Shown here piece by piece: positions 40,070 to 49,096 of a stretch of 64,000 nt of DNA. The position numbers and the translations under genes are program-made. The DNA is from Hungatella sp. Lineage in GTDB: Bacteria; Bacillota; Clostridia; Lachnospirales; Lachnospiraceae. The stretch spans positions 1 to 64,000 of the forward strand of contig JAAWHU010000004.1 of the NCBI GenBank assembly GCA_022796015.1. The letters are read 5' to 3'. Each line of letters opens with the position of its first letter. Positions within the stretch are counted from its first letter, which is position 1. The notes below the pieces were generated by a model. The model ran no database searches and was not told the DNA's origin. It saw only the letters and a program-made list of their open reading frames with translations.

Positions 40070-41665
40070 TCACACCTCCTTGAGAACACTGATAAAATCC
40101 TCAACGACATCCTTTGTCTCAGGATTTGCAAAGGTCAATTCCCCAAGCATTTCTGACAAAGTGCTATTCCCCTCTCTGATAGCCCTGCTTGTCTCTCTTA
40201 TAGACTCAGAAAGCTGCCTAAGATCTATTTCCGGTTCTTCCTCGCTGGTATCCACATATCTGGGGATATTCAAATTATAATCATTGGCCTTGATATCCTC
40301 AATAGATGCAAGGTAGGCCACTTTATCAACTGACTCTCTGGCAATATACAATTCTAGCACTTTGTCGATATGTTCTTCACTCATAACATTCTGCTTTTTT
40401 CCCTTTTCATACAACTTAGACGCATCAATAAATAACACATCACGTCTTTCCCTGTGCTTTTTTAATACAAGGATACAGGTAGGGATGGAAGTATTGTAGA
40501 ACATATTGGAAGGAAGTCCTATGACCGCAAAGATGGCCCCATTTTCAAGAAGCATCTCCCTAATTACCCTCTCTGCAGCGCCTCTGAATAAAACACCATG
40601 AGGAAGGACAATAGCCATGGTACCCGTCTGCTTTAAATGGTAAAATCCGTGCAATAAAAATGCATAGTCCGCCTTTGACTTAGGGGCCAGCTTACCCCCA
40701 TAGTCCATAAATCTCTCATCCTGTTTGAATCCTTCTGCAGCAGACCAATTAGCCGAATAGGGCGGATTCATGGTTACCACATCAAACTCTGTGTCCTCAT
40801 CTGTAGGCCAGTCGGCATCAAGGGTATCTCCATTTTTAAGGTGCTGATTTTCGGGCAGAACTCCATGCAAAAACATATTCATGCGCGCCAGATTATAGGT
40901 GGACGGCATAAGTTCCTGGCCGTAATATTTAATGTAATCGGGCTCTTTTGAATAATTCCTACAGCTAAGCATCAGCGAGCCGGAGCCCATACATGGATCA
41001 TATACCTGTAGTCCTTTTCTTCCCTCCTGTCCAAATATGGCAATCCTGCACAGAATCTGTGCAGGGCCATGGGGCGTATAAAATTCTCCGGCCTTTTTCC
41101 CTGTTTCGGATGCAAATTGACCGATCAAATACTCATATGCGTTGCCGAGGACATCTCCTTCTGTGTGGATAATGTCTACACCAGCCAATACCTTAATAAC
41201 TTCCGCAATCGTAGCGCTCTGCTTTTGATCGCCAGTTCCAAGCCGGTTTGAATATAGATCCACATCGGCAAATAAGCCGTTGAACAGATCATCGGATTCC
41301 TCAATACGATTAAAAGCCGCCTGGAGTTTCTCTCTGTTAAATGAATTGTTTTTAGCTGCATTTAATATACTTATATATGTCATATCAGGGTCAAGGGTAT
41401 AATGCTTTGATTTCTTAATCTCGCCCAGCAATTCTTTGGCATCATCTGATTCCATTGCCTCTTCATATACACGCTGTGCCTCTTCAAGGTTATCCGGACT
41501 TTCGTCCTTAATAAGGTCATACACCTTCGCCAAATATGAATCCGATAAATATTTATAGAAAACCAAGCCCAATAGATATGTCTTGTATTCATTTGCATCC
41601 ATTTTTCCTCTGAGTACATCCGCGCCACTCCATAATACCTGTAATAAATCTTTTCCTTCAGCCAT
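40070..41665 (-). CDS. hsdM: Type I restriction-modification methyltransferase subunit
   Basis: 531 aa N6-adenine methyltransferase. Motif I is YDPCMGSGSLML, and the catalytic motif IV is NPPYSANWS. N-terminal helical domain LQVLWSGADVLRGKMDANEYKTYLLGLVFYKYLSD (region near residues 5-40) is typical of HsdM. Two ATGs lie close together; the second (41665) has the better distance from GGAGG. It begins the operon, 26 bases downstream of a fragment resembling an S-subunit C-terminus. Confidence 0.94.
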   Translation of the reverse strand: MAEGKDLLQVLWSGADVLRGKMDANEYKTYLLGLVFYKYLSDSYLAKVYDLIKDESPDNLEEAQRVYEEAMESDDAKELLGEIKKSKHYTLDPDMTYISILNAAKNNSFNREKLQAAFNRIEESDDLFNGLFADVDLYSNRLGTGDQKQSATIAEVIKVLAGVDIIHTEGDVLGNAYEYLIGQFASETGKKAGEFYTPHGPAQILCRIAIFGQEGRKGLQVYDPCMGSGSLMLSCRNYSKEPDYIKYYGQELMPSTYNLARMNMFLHGVLPENQHLKNGDTLDADWPTDEDTEFDVVTMNPPYSANWSAAEGFKQDERFMDYGGKLAPKSKADYAFLLHGFYHLKQTGTMAIVLPHGVLFRGAAERVIREMLLENGAIFAVIGLPSNMFYNTSIPTCILVLKKHRERRDVLFIDASKLYEKGKKQNVMSEEHIDKVLELYIARESVDKVAYLASIEDIKANDYNLNIPRYVDTSEEEPEIDLRQLSESIRETSRAIREGNSTLSEMLGELTFANPETKDVVEDFISVLKEV

Positions 41666-41690
41666 GACCATTCTTCCTCCATCTTATGTA

Positions 41691-41858
41691 TCAACACCCT
41701 AGTGAATTTCTTATGTCCTCTGCTTGCTTTACCATCAAATCATTCTGTATAATTGATTGCCTGTATAGATTGCCTATTGTCCTTTGTTTTTCTATATCCG
41801 GCAAGGAAACTTTTAGTTCTCCAATAGTTTTTATGTTCAGTTTCTTAGTAAATCTTTC
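41691..41858 (-). pseudogene. Remnant resembling the C-terminus of an S-subunit-like protein
   Basis: An open stretch of about 55 codons without a start reads ...KTIGELKVSLPDIEKQRTIG and ...SIIQNDLMVKQAEDIR, ending at a TGA at 41693-41691. The pattern P-x-IE-KQ-x-IG-x-LY is the end of a type I/Tac-like specificity domain (the distal helix pair). A TGA lies just upstream in frame, so it cannot be a full domain. The rest of the 41672-42039 gap shows no gene; the plus-strand open frames here are its shadows. Confidence 0.6.
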
Positions 41859-42039
41859 TCAAAATCCTCCAGCCAAATCACACGATTCCGGCGACCCCAG
41901 CCTGTCTTTTCTCCAATTCTCTTTCTTCCTCACTGCCCTCCCCCTAATGGCTTCCTAAGTTTCCTCTATCGTATTGGCTTATGTATCACGTAATTCAATC
42001 TCCGCTTTTTTCTATTAGAAGAACGATCCTCTGTTTGAC

Positions 42040-42903
42040 TTATTTGCTGGTATCAATCGACAAACTCTCTCCATCGGATCTAATCGTGATATTACCATCC
42101 GTGTCTGTCCTATACACTTTAACATGTGCATCTTTAAGTAAATCTAAGGTTTCTTTGTGCGGATGTCCATATTTATTATCTTTCCCAACAGAAATCACCG
42201 CATAGTCCGGCATGAACGTTCTGATAAATCGGTATAACGAACCGGTTCCATTAACAGTTTTTGGACTTGCAGACCCATGGTGAGGCATCTTTATCAAATC
42301 TATTTTGTATGCTTCATCCTTTTCATTTTCATACCTGTCCGAAATTCGTGTTTGGACTTCATCCTCAATATCTCCAGTAAATAAAAATCGCGTCTTTCCG
42401 TAGGTAATCATCAGAACAAGAGAATCATTCTCGAGTGTTGCGGCCACATCCACCACTTCTATTTCTGCACTTCCAAATTGATATTTATCACCCATATGAG
42501 GCACAGTAATCTGCACCCCATTAATATCAAGTTCGTGTTCGACCTTTCTAAAAATTTCTGTTCCGCCATAACTGGAATTGGCCATGACCTTGTCTATTTT
42601 AGAAGCATAAGTTAAAGCTTTGGTTAAGCCTCCAATATGATCTGCATGAAGATGAGATAATACCAATATATCCAAGTGCTGAATACCTTTTTCTTCAAGG
42701 ACCGAATAGACTTTATCCCCAGCTTTCACATCACCACCATCAATCAGCATATAACGCCCATCGCACTCTACTAATGCTGCATCTCCCTGTCCTACATCAA
42801 TAAATTGTATACTGAATGTTGATGGCGGCTTAAGAAAAGACCATGTACTTAAACAAAGCATGACCAGAAACAATACTATTATTGTTAATAATCTTTTTTT
42901 CAT
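42040..42903 (-). CDS. Secreted ComEC/Rec2-like metallo-beta-lactamase-fold protein
   Basis: 287 aa. N-terminal signal or anchor (LLTIIVLFLVMLCLSTWSF), then an MBL fold beginning FIDVGQGDAALVE with the metal motif HLHADHIGG (His84, His86, Asp88, His89) and later LFTGDIED, MPHHGS and GHPHKE. This is the stand-alone version of the extracellular ComEC nuclease-type domain. Last gene of a three-gene cassette; its ATG overlaps the preceding stop by ATGA. Likely acts outside the membrane on a phosphodiester or phosphate substrate (inference). Confidence 0.88.
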   Translation of the reverse strand: MKKRLLTIIVLFLVMLCLSTWSFLKPPSTFSIQFIDVGQGDAALVECDGRYMLIDGGDVKAGDKVYSVLEEKGIQHLDILVLSHLHADHIGGLTKALTYASKIDKVMANSSYGGTEIFRKVEHELDINGVQITVPHMGDKYQFGSAEIEVVDVAATLENDSLVLMITYGKTRFLFTGDIEDEVQTRISDRYENEKDEAYKIDLIKMPHHGSASPKTVNGTGSLYRFIRTFMPDYAVISVGKDNKYGHPHKETLDLLKDAHVKVYRTDTDGNITIRSDGESLSIDTSK

Positions 42904-44885
42904 TGTTCTGAAAACACCACCTTATCCCCATACCAATGTTCTTCAAAAGTACTTACGGCAAACTTAAAACTCACTGTCTTATTGTATGCGTCACCGTATG
43001 TAATCAGAATAGTTATTCTAGAATCGGCTGTCCAATCATATTTTTTCAGCTGCTTACTGGACAAATGAGCCATAAAAGTATCAATAGTATCCCCTTCTCG
43101 TTCAACTTTAGTAACAATACAATCATCAAATATTTTTATATCATCTTTTTCATTTATAGTTACTGTAACCTTTGATTTTTCAGTCATCAGGTTAGCAGGA
43201 ATAATCATTTCATCTTTATAAAATTCCATAGAATACCTATTCTCAATGCTGGTAAAAGAATACGCATCATTGATAGGTTCTATTATAAAAATCCCATTAT
43301 TGTCCGTCTCCAAAATGGACTCAATCTCTGTTTTTTCGGAACTATTGATATTCATTTGATCTGCAAGTTCAAACAGCAATTCGCAATTAAGAACTAATGG
43401 CTCATATAATGAAGGAAGTTCTGTCTTTCTATTTTCTTTCAAGGTCTTATTATATTGCTTAACTCGCTTTTGTTCATCCTTGTATTCTTTCTTTTTATCT
43501 TTTTTCTCCTGGTCGGTCATATATCTGTAATCTGGTTCTGCAACCGTTTCTTCAACAACATCGCTTAAATACGCTGAATTGATTAAACGCTGTTGTTTGA
43601 GGAGAACCGTAACATTCTCTGATGCAATCTTATATGCCTTTTCAAGATGTTTTGAATCGTTAGTTTTTGAATACAAATCTAAATAAACCTGAGCTGCAAA
43701 ATAACGCACACACCAATCGTCCGTTGATGTATTTTCAATAATGGCATCAGCAAATCCGTTTATGCTTGTGACATACCGTTCTCCTGAATAAGATTCTTGT
43801 GCTGCCACAATAACTTTAGGTAAAATCTGGAGATAATTGAAGTCTTGTCGGTAAATTCCCATGGCTAGATTATTATAATGGTCAACACACTCCAGGCATT
43901 TTAAATACTGAGACGTTTCAAAATAAGCATCTGCCAACTCAAGCCAATAATTGCCTAACACGCTATAAGTATACTCTTCTGCCTTTAACAGCTTAATTCT
44001 TTCCGATGCATTCTGTGTCGCACAGATTTCTGCAAATTTTTTTATAGATTTTTCATTTAAAGTTTTCAAACCATCAAGGTGGTATTCCTGAACCATATCC
44101 ACCATATAATCGAAGGCACGATCTCGGTTCTTCATAACAGCTTCTTTCTCTTCATCATCCAACTCCCATCCACTCATAATGAATGCCATATCCGCATTTT
44201 CACTGGCACGTTTATAGTTGTTATATGAATCCACCGCTGTATATGTTACTGTTAAAGCCAGTTTTCTCCAATCTAAGGCATTCGATACAGATAAAATGGC
44301 CAGGGGATCTGGAATAGCACTTCTCATAGCTGACGCTTTTTCCTGGTTATATATGAACTGTAATCGCTCCCTCTTGACGGAGATATCCAGATATGACTTT
44401 ATTATGTCGCGTAAGTTTTTAAGATGATCCTGCGTTATTTCATCTACTGCTCCTGGATTGATGTCATTTAGCAGTGAAGTATAAATGTCCTCTAGAATCA
44501 GACGGTTATTTTTTGAAGTACGAATTTCCTCAGCAGTAATTGCCAAGTAACACATCATAGAAAAAGAATTGCGTTGCTCGGCTAACTTTTTTTCTTCTTC
44601 AGCTTTTATGCGAGCCTCCTCCTCGGCTTTTAAACGAATTTCTTCCTCAGCTTTTAAACGGGTTTCATCAGTTGTCCCTTGATTTGAATTTTCCTTATTT
44701 TCAGCAACCTCTGTAATGTCAGGTATCCCCGTTCTATTGTCATTGTTAGAATCAGCCGATTCGTTTTGAACCTTTTCTTGCATTTCAGGTGAAGAGGATG
44801 CTGTGTTTTGTATTTTATTGCCACAGCCTGTAAGTGTCAATGTAAGAACAAGCGCCGCCACTCTAATAGATTTTCTCTTTTTCAT
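42900..44885 (-). CDS. Large helical lipoprotein, function unknown
   Basis: 661 aa. Lipoprotein signal ending LTLTGC, then an Asn/Ser/Glu linker, a KAEEE repeat coiled segment (about 80-105), a long alpha-helical region that looks TPR-like in the middle (LELADAYFETSQYLKCLECVDHY, about 300-410), a strongly charged KKDKKKEYKDEQKR stretch, and a beta-rich C-terminal domain (about 530-661). ATG 44885 follows AAGGGAC. It sits between a cytosolic-looking 407-aa protein and an MBL protein in one operon. Not a family I can name. AT-rich. Confidence 0.85.
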   Translation of the reverse strand: MKKRKSIRVAALVLTLTLTGCGNKIQNTASSSPEMQEKVQNESADSNNDNRTGIPDITEVAENKENSNQGTTDETRLKAEEEIRLKAEEEARIKAEEEKKLAEQRNSFSMMCYLAITAEEIRTSKNNRLILEDIYTSLLNDINPGAVDEITQDHLKNLRDIIKSYLDISVKRERLQFIYNQEKASAMRSAIPDPLAILSVSNALDWRKLALTVTYTAVDSYNNYKRASENADMAFIMSGWELDDEEKEAVMKNRDRAFDYMVDMVQEYHLDGLKTLNEKSIKKFAEICATQNASERIKLLKAEEYTYSVLGNYWLELADAYFETSQYLKCLECVDHYNNLAMGIYRQDFNYLQILPKVIVAAQESYSGERYVTSINGFADAIIENTSTDDWCVRYFAAQVYLDLYSKTNDSKHLEKAYKIASENVTVLLKQQRLINSAYLSDVVEETVAEPDYRYMTDQEKKDKKKEYKDEQKRVKQYNKTLKENRKTELPSLYEPLVLNCELLFELADQMNINSSEKTEIESILETDNNGIFIIEPINDAYSFTSIENRYSMEFYKDEMIIPANLMTEKSKVTVTINEKDDIKIFDDCIVTKVEREGDTIDTFMAHLSSKQLKKYDWTADSRITILITYGDAYNKTVSFKFAVSTFEEHWYGDKVVFSEQ

Positions 44886-44897
44886 ACTTTGTCCCTT

Positions 44898-46121
44898 TCA
44901 TCCAGCCAAATTATTTGACAATAGATATATCTTCTTATGGTCAATACAAATCTGATCCGTGTAATTATATATCTGAATTATATCTTCCAACTTCTCCACA
45001 ATCATGTGGGTGCCTGGATTACTGTTAGAAGCAAAAAGATGAACTGCTCCTCTTTTCATATCCTCAGCATTCTTCTCTAGCTGCGAACCGCTATCTTGCA
45101 AAAAATCGTCAACCGCTCCCTCCCTAATGAGCGGAATGCCACCCATTAATTTTCCTACTGTCTTTCCTACTGTACCAACCCCCTTGAGAACATTTACTTC
45201 CAAAGTGGAGTTGCCTAATCGTTCAAGATAGATGGAACTCTTATCAAACAAGGAACGGTATTCTTCCGTAAGTTCTTGAATTTCAGTTTTGATTCCAGAA
45301 ATATATTCTTCCGTAAAATTCCCGCTCAACATGATTTCCATAAGGGAAGCCAATGAGAATGTATAAAGTGATAGATGATAAAACTTGAATTTCTTCTCAA
45401 GATCACGAAAAACTTGTTTCACTTTGTTTTGTGCAACGAGGAGTTGCTTCCTTCCAATAATCTCTGCAATCATCTTCCGGTAAGCATTCATATTCTTCCG
45501 TGCAGTTCTTTGAATATCAAGCACCAGTTTGTGATTGCTGGCAACATATTTCCCATTATCCCAATTAAGTTTATACTTTTTAATGATACCCATTATGGTT
45601 TCCACATCAGCTTCAATTTCGGCTTCCTTCTCAATTTCCAGAAATGAAAGTATCTGCCTCTGCATTTCCTCAATTTTACCAAGTTCCTGTTCCATGGAGA
45701 ATAACGCTACTGCCATCATTATCATTGCTGGATTAAATGCAGCAGCCTGTGTGGTCGCAGATATGGGGCCTGCAGATTGCAACTGTGCAAGCTTGGATGT
45801 TCCATCTGCGGTCTTAAACGCGCCCCAAAAATTTCCATTTTTTGCGGCCTTCAAAGCATCACCAACACCTGCATTGGCAAGCGTATACCACCCCTCTGTT
45901 ACAATGGTGGTAGTCTGCGTAATTGTATTCAGAGCAGGAATCATGGATGAAACTCCTGCGCCCAAAGCTGACAGCTCTGCAATAGGAACACTCATAGTTC
46001 TCTTTGTTCCAAGAGTTGCACGGGTTTCCATCAACAGTCCTTTTGTTATTTCCAATAGTGTATCGTCACCACCAACCGGTACAACATCACCGAAAGTATT
46101 CAAATTAACAATTCCCTCCAT
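44898..46121 (-). CDS. Protein of unknown function starting the island cassette
   Basis: 407 aa, no signal peptide. It contains a hydrophobic helical segment (FNPAMIMMAVALFSMEQELG, about 128-147), a long helical centre (DIQRTARKNMNAYRKMIAEIIG), a second hydrophobic stretch (FYHLSLYTFSLASLMEIML, about 243-261), a Gly-rich turn and a C-terminal region ending HMIVEKLEDIIQIYNYTDQ. Similar sequences occur in gut Firmicutes as hypotheticals in my recollection. The helical, partly hydrophobic make-up recalls pore-forming or membrane-remodelling proteins, but this is only an impression. The ATG has a weak ribosome binding site; a TTG six codons later follows GGAGGG, so the start is uncertain. Confidence 0.78.
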   Translation of the reverse strand: MEGIVNLNTFGDVVPVGGDDTLLEITKGLLMETRATLGTKRTMSVPIAELSALGAGVSSMIPALNTITQTTTIVTEGWYTLANAGVGDALKAAKNGNFWGAFKTADGTSKLAQLQSAGPISATTQAAAFNPAMIMMAVALFSMEQELGKIEEMQRQILSFLEIEKEAEIEADVETIMGIIKKYKLNWDNGKYVASNHKLVLDIQRTARKNMNAYRKMIAEIIGRKQLLVAQNKVKQVFRDLEKKFKFYHLSLYTFSLASLMEIMLSGNFTEEYISGIKTEIQELTEEYRSLFDKSSIYLERLGNSTLEVNVLKGVGTVGKTVGKLMGGIPLIREGAVDDFLQDSGSQLEKNAEDMKRGAVHLFASNSNPGTHMIVEKLEDIIQIYNYTDQICIDHKKIYLLSNNLAG

Positions 46122-46164
46122 TTTTTATCCAGACTGCTTTTTGAAATAACGCTCATAATAATTT

Positions 46165-46193
46165 ATAGTACATTAAAATCTGCATTTTTTCAA
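46165..46193 (-). promoter_or_regulatory. Candidate promoter of the three-gene cassette
   Basis: TTGAAA (46193-46188), 17 bases, TACTAT (46170-46165), about 40 bases before the first gene. Modest match. Confidence 0.5.
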
Positions 46194-46334
46194 CAAAAAA
46201 CCCGATGAGATTTATGCTCTAAGCGACCCGTAGTTCCCTTATACTATAGCTTGCCAAAATAACCATTGATAAAAATAATGTGATTTATAGGGTTGAATTT
46301 GCCAGAAAAACGTGTAAAACACATTTGAAATAAA

Positions 46335-46448
46335 AGTAACGAGATGGACTTCGCGCTGCAACATGGTACTGAGATTATCCCTGTTGAAGTAAAAGGCGGG
46401 GAAGACAAATTTACTTTGTCATTCAAAAAATATATTGCCGATCACTGA
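46335..46448 (+). pseudogene. Remnant of a DUF4143-type AAA ATPase gene
   Basis: The plus strand reads SNEMDFALQHGTEIIPVEVK then GGEDKFTLSFKKYIADH and a TGA. This is the end of the DUF4143 C-terminal domain (the PVEVK nuclease-like signature) of AAA-type ATPases; the ATPase part is absent and a TGA lies four codons upstream. It marks old DNA at the right edge of the island. In the remaining 466-base gap (46122-46587) I see only promoters besides this fragment. Confidence 0.7.
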
Positions 46449-46521
46449 CATGCACATAAGCTACGTTTCTCAAAACGCGGTTATTGCAGGGATAAAGTCG
46501 TTACAAATCTTCCTTTGCACC

Positions 46522-46550
46522 TTGCCTGCCTGGCTGGAATTAGGTATAAT
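46522..46550 (+). promoter_or_regulatory. Promoter of the LysR gene
   Basis: TTGCCT (46522-46527), 17 bases, TATAAT (46545-46550). Confidence 0.65.
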
Positions 46551-46587
46551 GCTTACAACAACCACACATCTTTAAGGGGGCGTAAAA

Positions 46588-47526
46588 ATGACACTGAAAG
46601 AGCAGCTTTATGTCTGTACTCTGGCCAGATGCCAAACCATCACAAAAGCATCGGAAGAATTATGCATCTCCCAGCCGGCGCTCAGCACCTATATCAGCAA
46701 CCTGGAAAAGGTCTTAGGCGCCCGGCTGTTCCAGCGGACGGGAAAGATGTTTCTGCTGACCCCCATAGGGGAGGAGTATGTAAAACGGGCCCTGGTCATG
46801 CTGGAGCTGAAAGAAGAATTTGACCAGATTCTTAATGATGCCACAGGAAAGGACAAGAAAGTGCTTAAAGTAGGGGTCCAGCAGCGCCGCGCCATTGCCA
46901 TGGCTCCCTTTGTCCTGTCCCGTTTTGCCGAACATTACCCCAATATCAATTTAAGCTTTAAAGATGAGGCTCATGACGAATTGGTTCAGATGTATCAGAA
47001 TGACTCTGTGGACATGATTATCTACATTGCCAGAGAACAGCTGCCGGATACCGAGCACCTGGAACTATGCCAGGAACCGGTCCTGATTGCGCTCCATAAG
47101 GATCACCCGGCCGTGGAAAATGCATGGGAGGTTCCGGGAGATCCCTTCCTCCATCTGAACCCGGAGTGTCTGGACAAGGAGGCTTTTATCCTTCCGCTAA
47201 AAGATCAGAGCCTTCGGATGACGGCGGATCGGATCTTGGAGCAGTATCGTGTCAGACCCAGGATTGTAAAGGAAATCAGCAACTTTGAAACAATTATGGC
47301 CATGGTCAATGAAAACCTGGGAATCGGATTTAACCGTCTGGGATACCTTTCTACCATGAACCGCTTTCCCTATGTGAGATACTTCCTGGTGGGCTCCATC
47401 CCCTACACCTCCCCCTTGGTTCTTGCTTATCACAAGGGGCTGCATTTCACTCCATATATGGATTATTTTATGCAATTAGTACAGAATAGCGTTACTTCTC
47501 TCTTTAAAGCTGGCGCAAATATATAA
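46588..47526 (+). CDS. LysR-family regulator
   Basis: 312 aa: N-terminal winged helix (QTITKASEELCISQPALSTYISNLEKVLGARLFQRTGK, region about 16-53) and a C-terminal substrate-binding domain. ATG 46588 follows AAGGGGGCG. It precedes, on the same strand, a transporter and an M20 hydrolase, and is likely their activator; a repeated ATTAAT element lies 19 bases upstream of the transporter's -35. Confidence 0.92.
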   Translation: MTLKEQLYVCTLARCQTITKASEELCISQPALSTYISNLEKVLGARLFQRTGKMFLLTPIGEEYVKRALVMLELKEEFDQILNDATGKDKKVLKVGVQQRRAIAMAPFVLSRFAEHYPNINLSFKDEAHDELVQMYQNDSVDMIIYIAREQLPDTEHLELCQEPVLIALHKDHPAVENAWEVPGDPFLHLNPECLDKEAFILPLKDQSLRMTADRILEQYRVRPRIVKEISNFETIMAMVNENLGIGFNRLGYLSTMNRFPYVRYFLVGSIPYTSPLVLAYHKGLHFTPYMDYFMQLVQNSVTSLFKAGANI

Positions 47527-47532
47527 CTATAG

Positions 47533-47588
47533 ATTAATTTCCTATTAATTTTTTCTAAATTGTGTATAAAACCTCCTTCTGATATAAT
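47533..47588 (+). promoter_or_regulatory. Transporter promoter with a possible LysR site
   Basis: TTGTGT (47560-47565), 17 bases, TATAAT (47583-47588). Upstream, ATTAAT-N5-ATTAAT (47533-47549) is an AT-rich dyad with the T-N11-A spacing used by LysR regulators; assignment to the adjacent regulator is inference. Confidence 0.6.
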
Positions 47589-47632
47589 GAATTTATCCGT
47601 TAAAGTTTCATATTATTATTCAGGAGGTTACT

Positions 47633-49033
47633 ATGGACAAGAAAAAGAAAGCTTTCAAAATGCCCCACAGCTTTGTCATCGTGTTTTCCATTATTGTGGC
47701 GGCAGTGCTTATGACCTGGATTATTCCGGCCGGCGAATACCTTCGGGTTGAAAACGCCCAGGGTATTAAAGTCATTGATCCCACTCAATTCCAGTATTTA
47801 GAGCGCTCACCGGTGAACCCGCTGCTGATCCCTCTTTACATTGTAAAAGCGTTTATCAAGCGTGTGGATCTTCTGCTGGTTATCCTGTTCTCCGGCGGCG
47901 CATTTCACATGCTGACCGAGTCCGGCTCTCTTCAGACGGCAGTTGCCAAGATTGCAAAAAAATTCTCTGACAAGCTTTATGTATTTATTCCCATCTTGAC
48001 TCTGGTATTCGGCCTTGTATGCACCACTCAGGGAGTGAACACCTTTATCGCTTTTGCCCCTGTTATGATCATGATGTCCCTGGCCATGGGCCTTGACTCC
48101 ATAACCGGCGCGGCCATTATCCTTTTAGGCGGGGCCATCGGTTTTTCAACAGGTACTTTAAACCCCAGCACCACCATTGTCGCTCAGAAAATCGCGGAAC
48201 TTCCCCTCTACTCCGGCATCGGCTTCCGCTGGCTATGCTTTGCCGTATACTATGTAGTTACCAACATTTTCCTGATCCGCTATGCTCAGAAAGTTAAGAA
48301 AAATCCTGAACTGAGCCCCATGTATGACCTGGATAAGGACAATGCCTTGAACACAGGAAAAGGCCTGGAAGCCTTCGGAGAGCTGGACTTAAGAAAGATC
48401 CTGAATCTTCTGGCCCTGGTTGTGGCCCTGGCCGCCATCGTATTCGGCAGTATCAAATACGGCTGGGACATGGAGGAAATGGCTGCTATGTTCATCGCCC
48501 TTGCCATCGTGGTAGGTATCATTGCCGGCTTTGACTCCAGCACCATCTCCAAGAATTTCCTGGAGGGCTGCAAGAAAATGCTGTCCGCCGCCATCATCAT
48601 CGGCCTGGCCCAGTCTATCAGCACTATCATGACGGATGGAAAGATTATTGATACGGTTGTACATGGACTGGCCGCTGCTCTCAATGCGGTTCCGGCTATC
48701 CTTCAAGGTCCGGCTATGCTGGTTGCCAACACCATTATCAACGTGTTCCTGACCTCCGGCTCCGGCCAGGCGGCCGCTGTTATGCCTATTATGACTCCTC
48801 TTGCAGACCTTATCGGCATGACCCGCCAGACCGCTATCCTGGCTTTCAACTTCGGTGACGGTTTCTGCAACTACATACTGCCCACCTCCACTGCCCTTAT
48901 GGGAATCATCAGCGCATCCAACATTCCTTATGACCGCTGGATGAAATTCATGTGGAAAATGTTCCTGATCTGGATGATCACCGGCGCCATCCTGCTGATT
49001 ATCGCCCAGCTTATCCACCTGGGCCCCATGTAA
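47633..49033 (+). CDS. YfcC-family anaerobic transporter
   Basis: 466 aa integral membrane protein with about 11-12 helices. It begins FKMPHSFVIVFSIIVAAVLMTWIIPAGEY, the characteristic YfcC/arginine-dicarboxylate superfamily start (region about 9-40), with GFSTGTLNPSTTIVAQ and TSGSGQAAAVMPIMTPLADL, two re-entrant-loop-like motifs. Family members move carboxylates, amino acids or peptides. Its neighbour is an N-acyl amino-acid-type hydrolase, so the substrate may be an acylated amino acid or dipeptide (inference). Start after TCAGGAGGTTACT. Confidence 0.88.
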   Translation: MDKKKKAFKMPHSFVIVFSIIVAAVLMTWIIPAGEYLRVENAQGIKVIDPTQFQYLERSPVNPLLIPLYIVKAFIKRVDLLLVILFSGGAFHMLTESGSLQTAVAKIAKKFSDKLYVFIPILTLVFGLVCTTQGVNTFIAFAPVMIMMSLAMGLDSITGAAIILLGGAIGFSTGTLNPSTTIVAQKIAELPLYSGIGFRWLCFAVYYVVTNIFLIRYAQKVKKNPELSPMYDLDKDNALNTGKGLEAFGELDLRKILNLLALVVALAAIVFGSIKYGWDMEEMAAMFIALAIVVGIIAGFDSSTISKNFLEGCKKMLSAAIIIGLAQSISTIMTDGKIIDTVVHGLAAALNAVPAILQGPAMLVANTIINVFLTSGSGQAAAVMPIMTPLADLIGMTRQTAILAFNFGDGFCNYILPTSTALMGIISASNIPYDRWMKFMWKMFLIWMITGAILLIIAQLIHLGPM

Positions 49034-49096
49034 ACGGCGTCTCAGTCATTCGGAGCATATCGTAATTTGCACCATATAAAAAAGGAGAACTCATTT

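Noticed and set aside
46244..46426. 60-aa minus-strand open frame near the island's right end
   Set aside because: It lies opposite the DUF4143 remnant and has no ribosome binding site.
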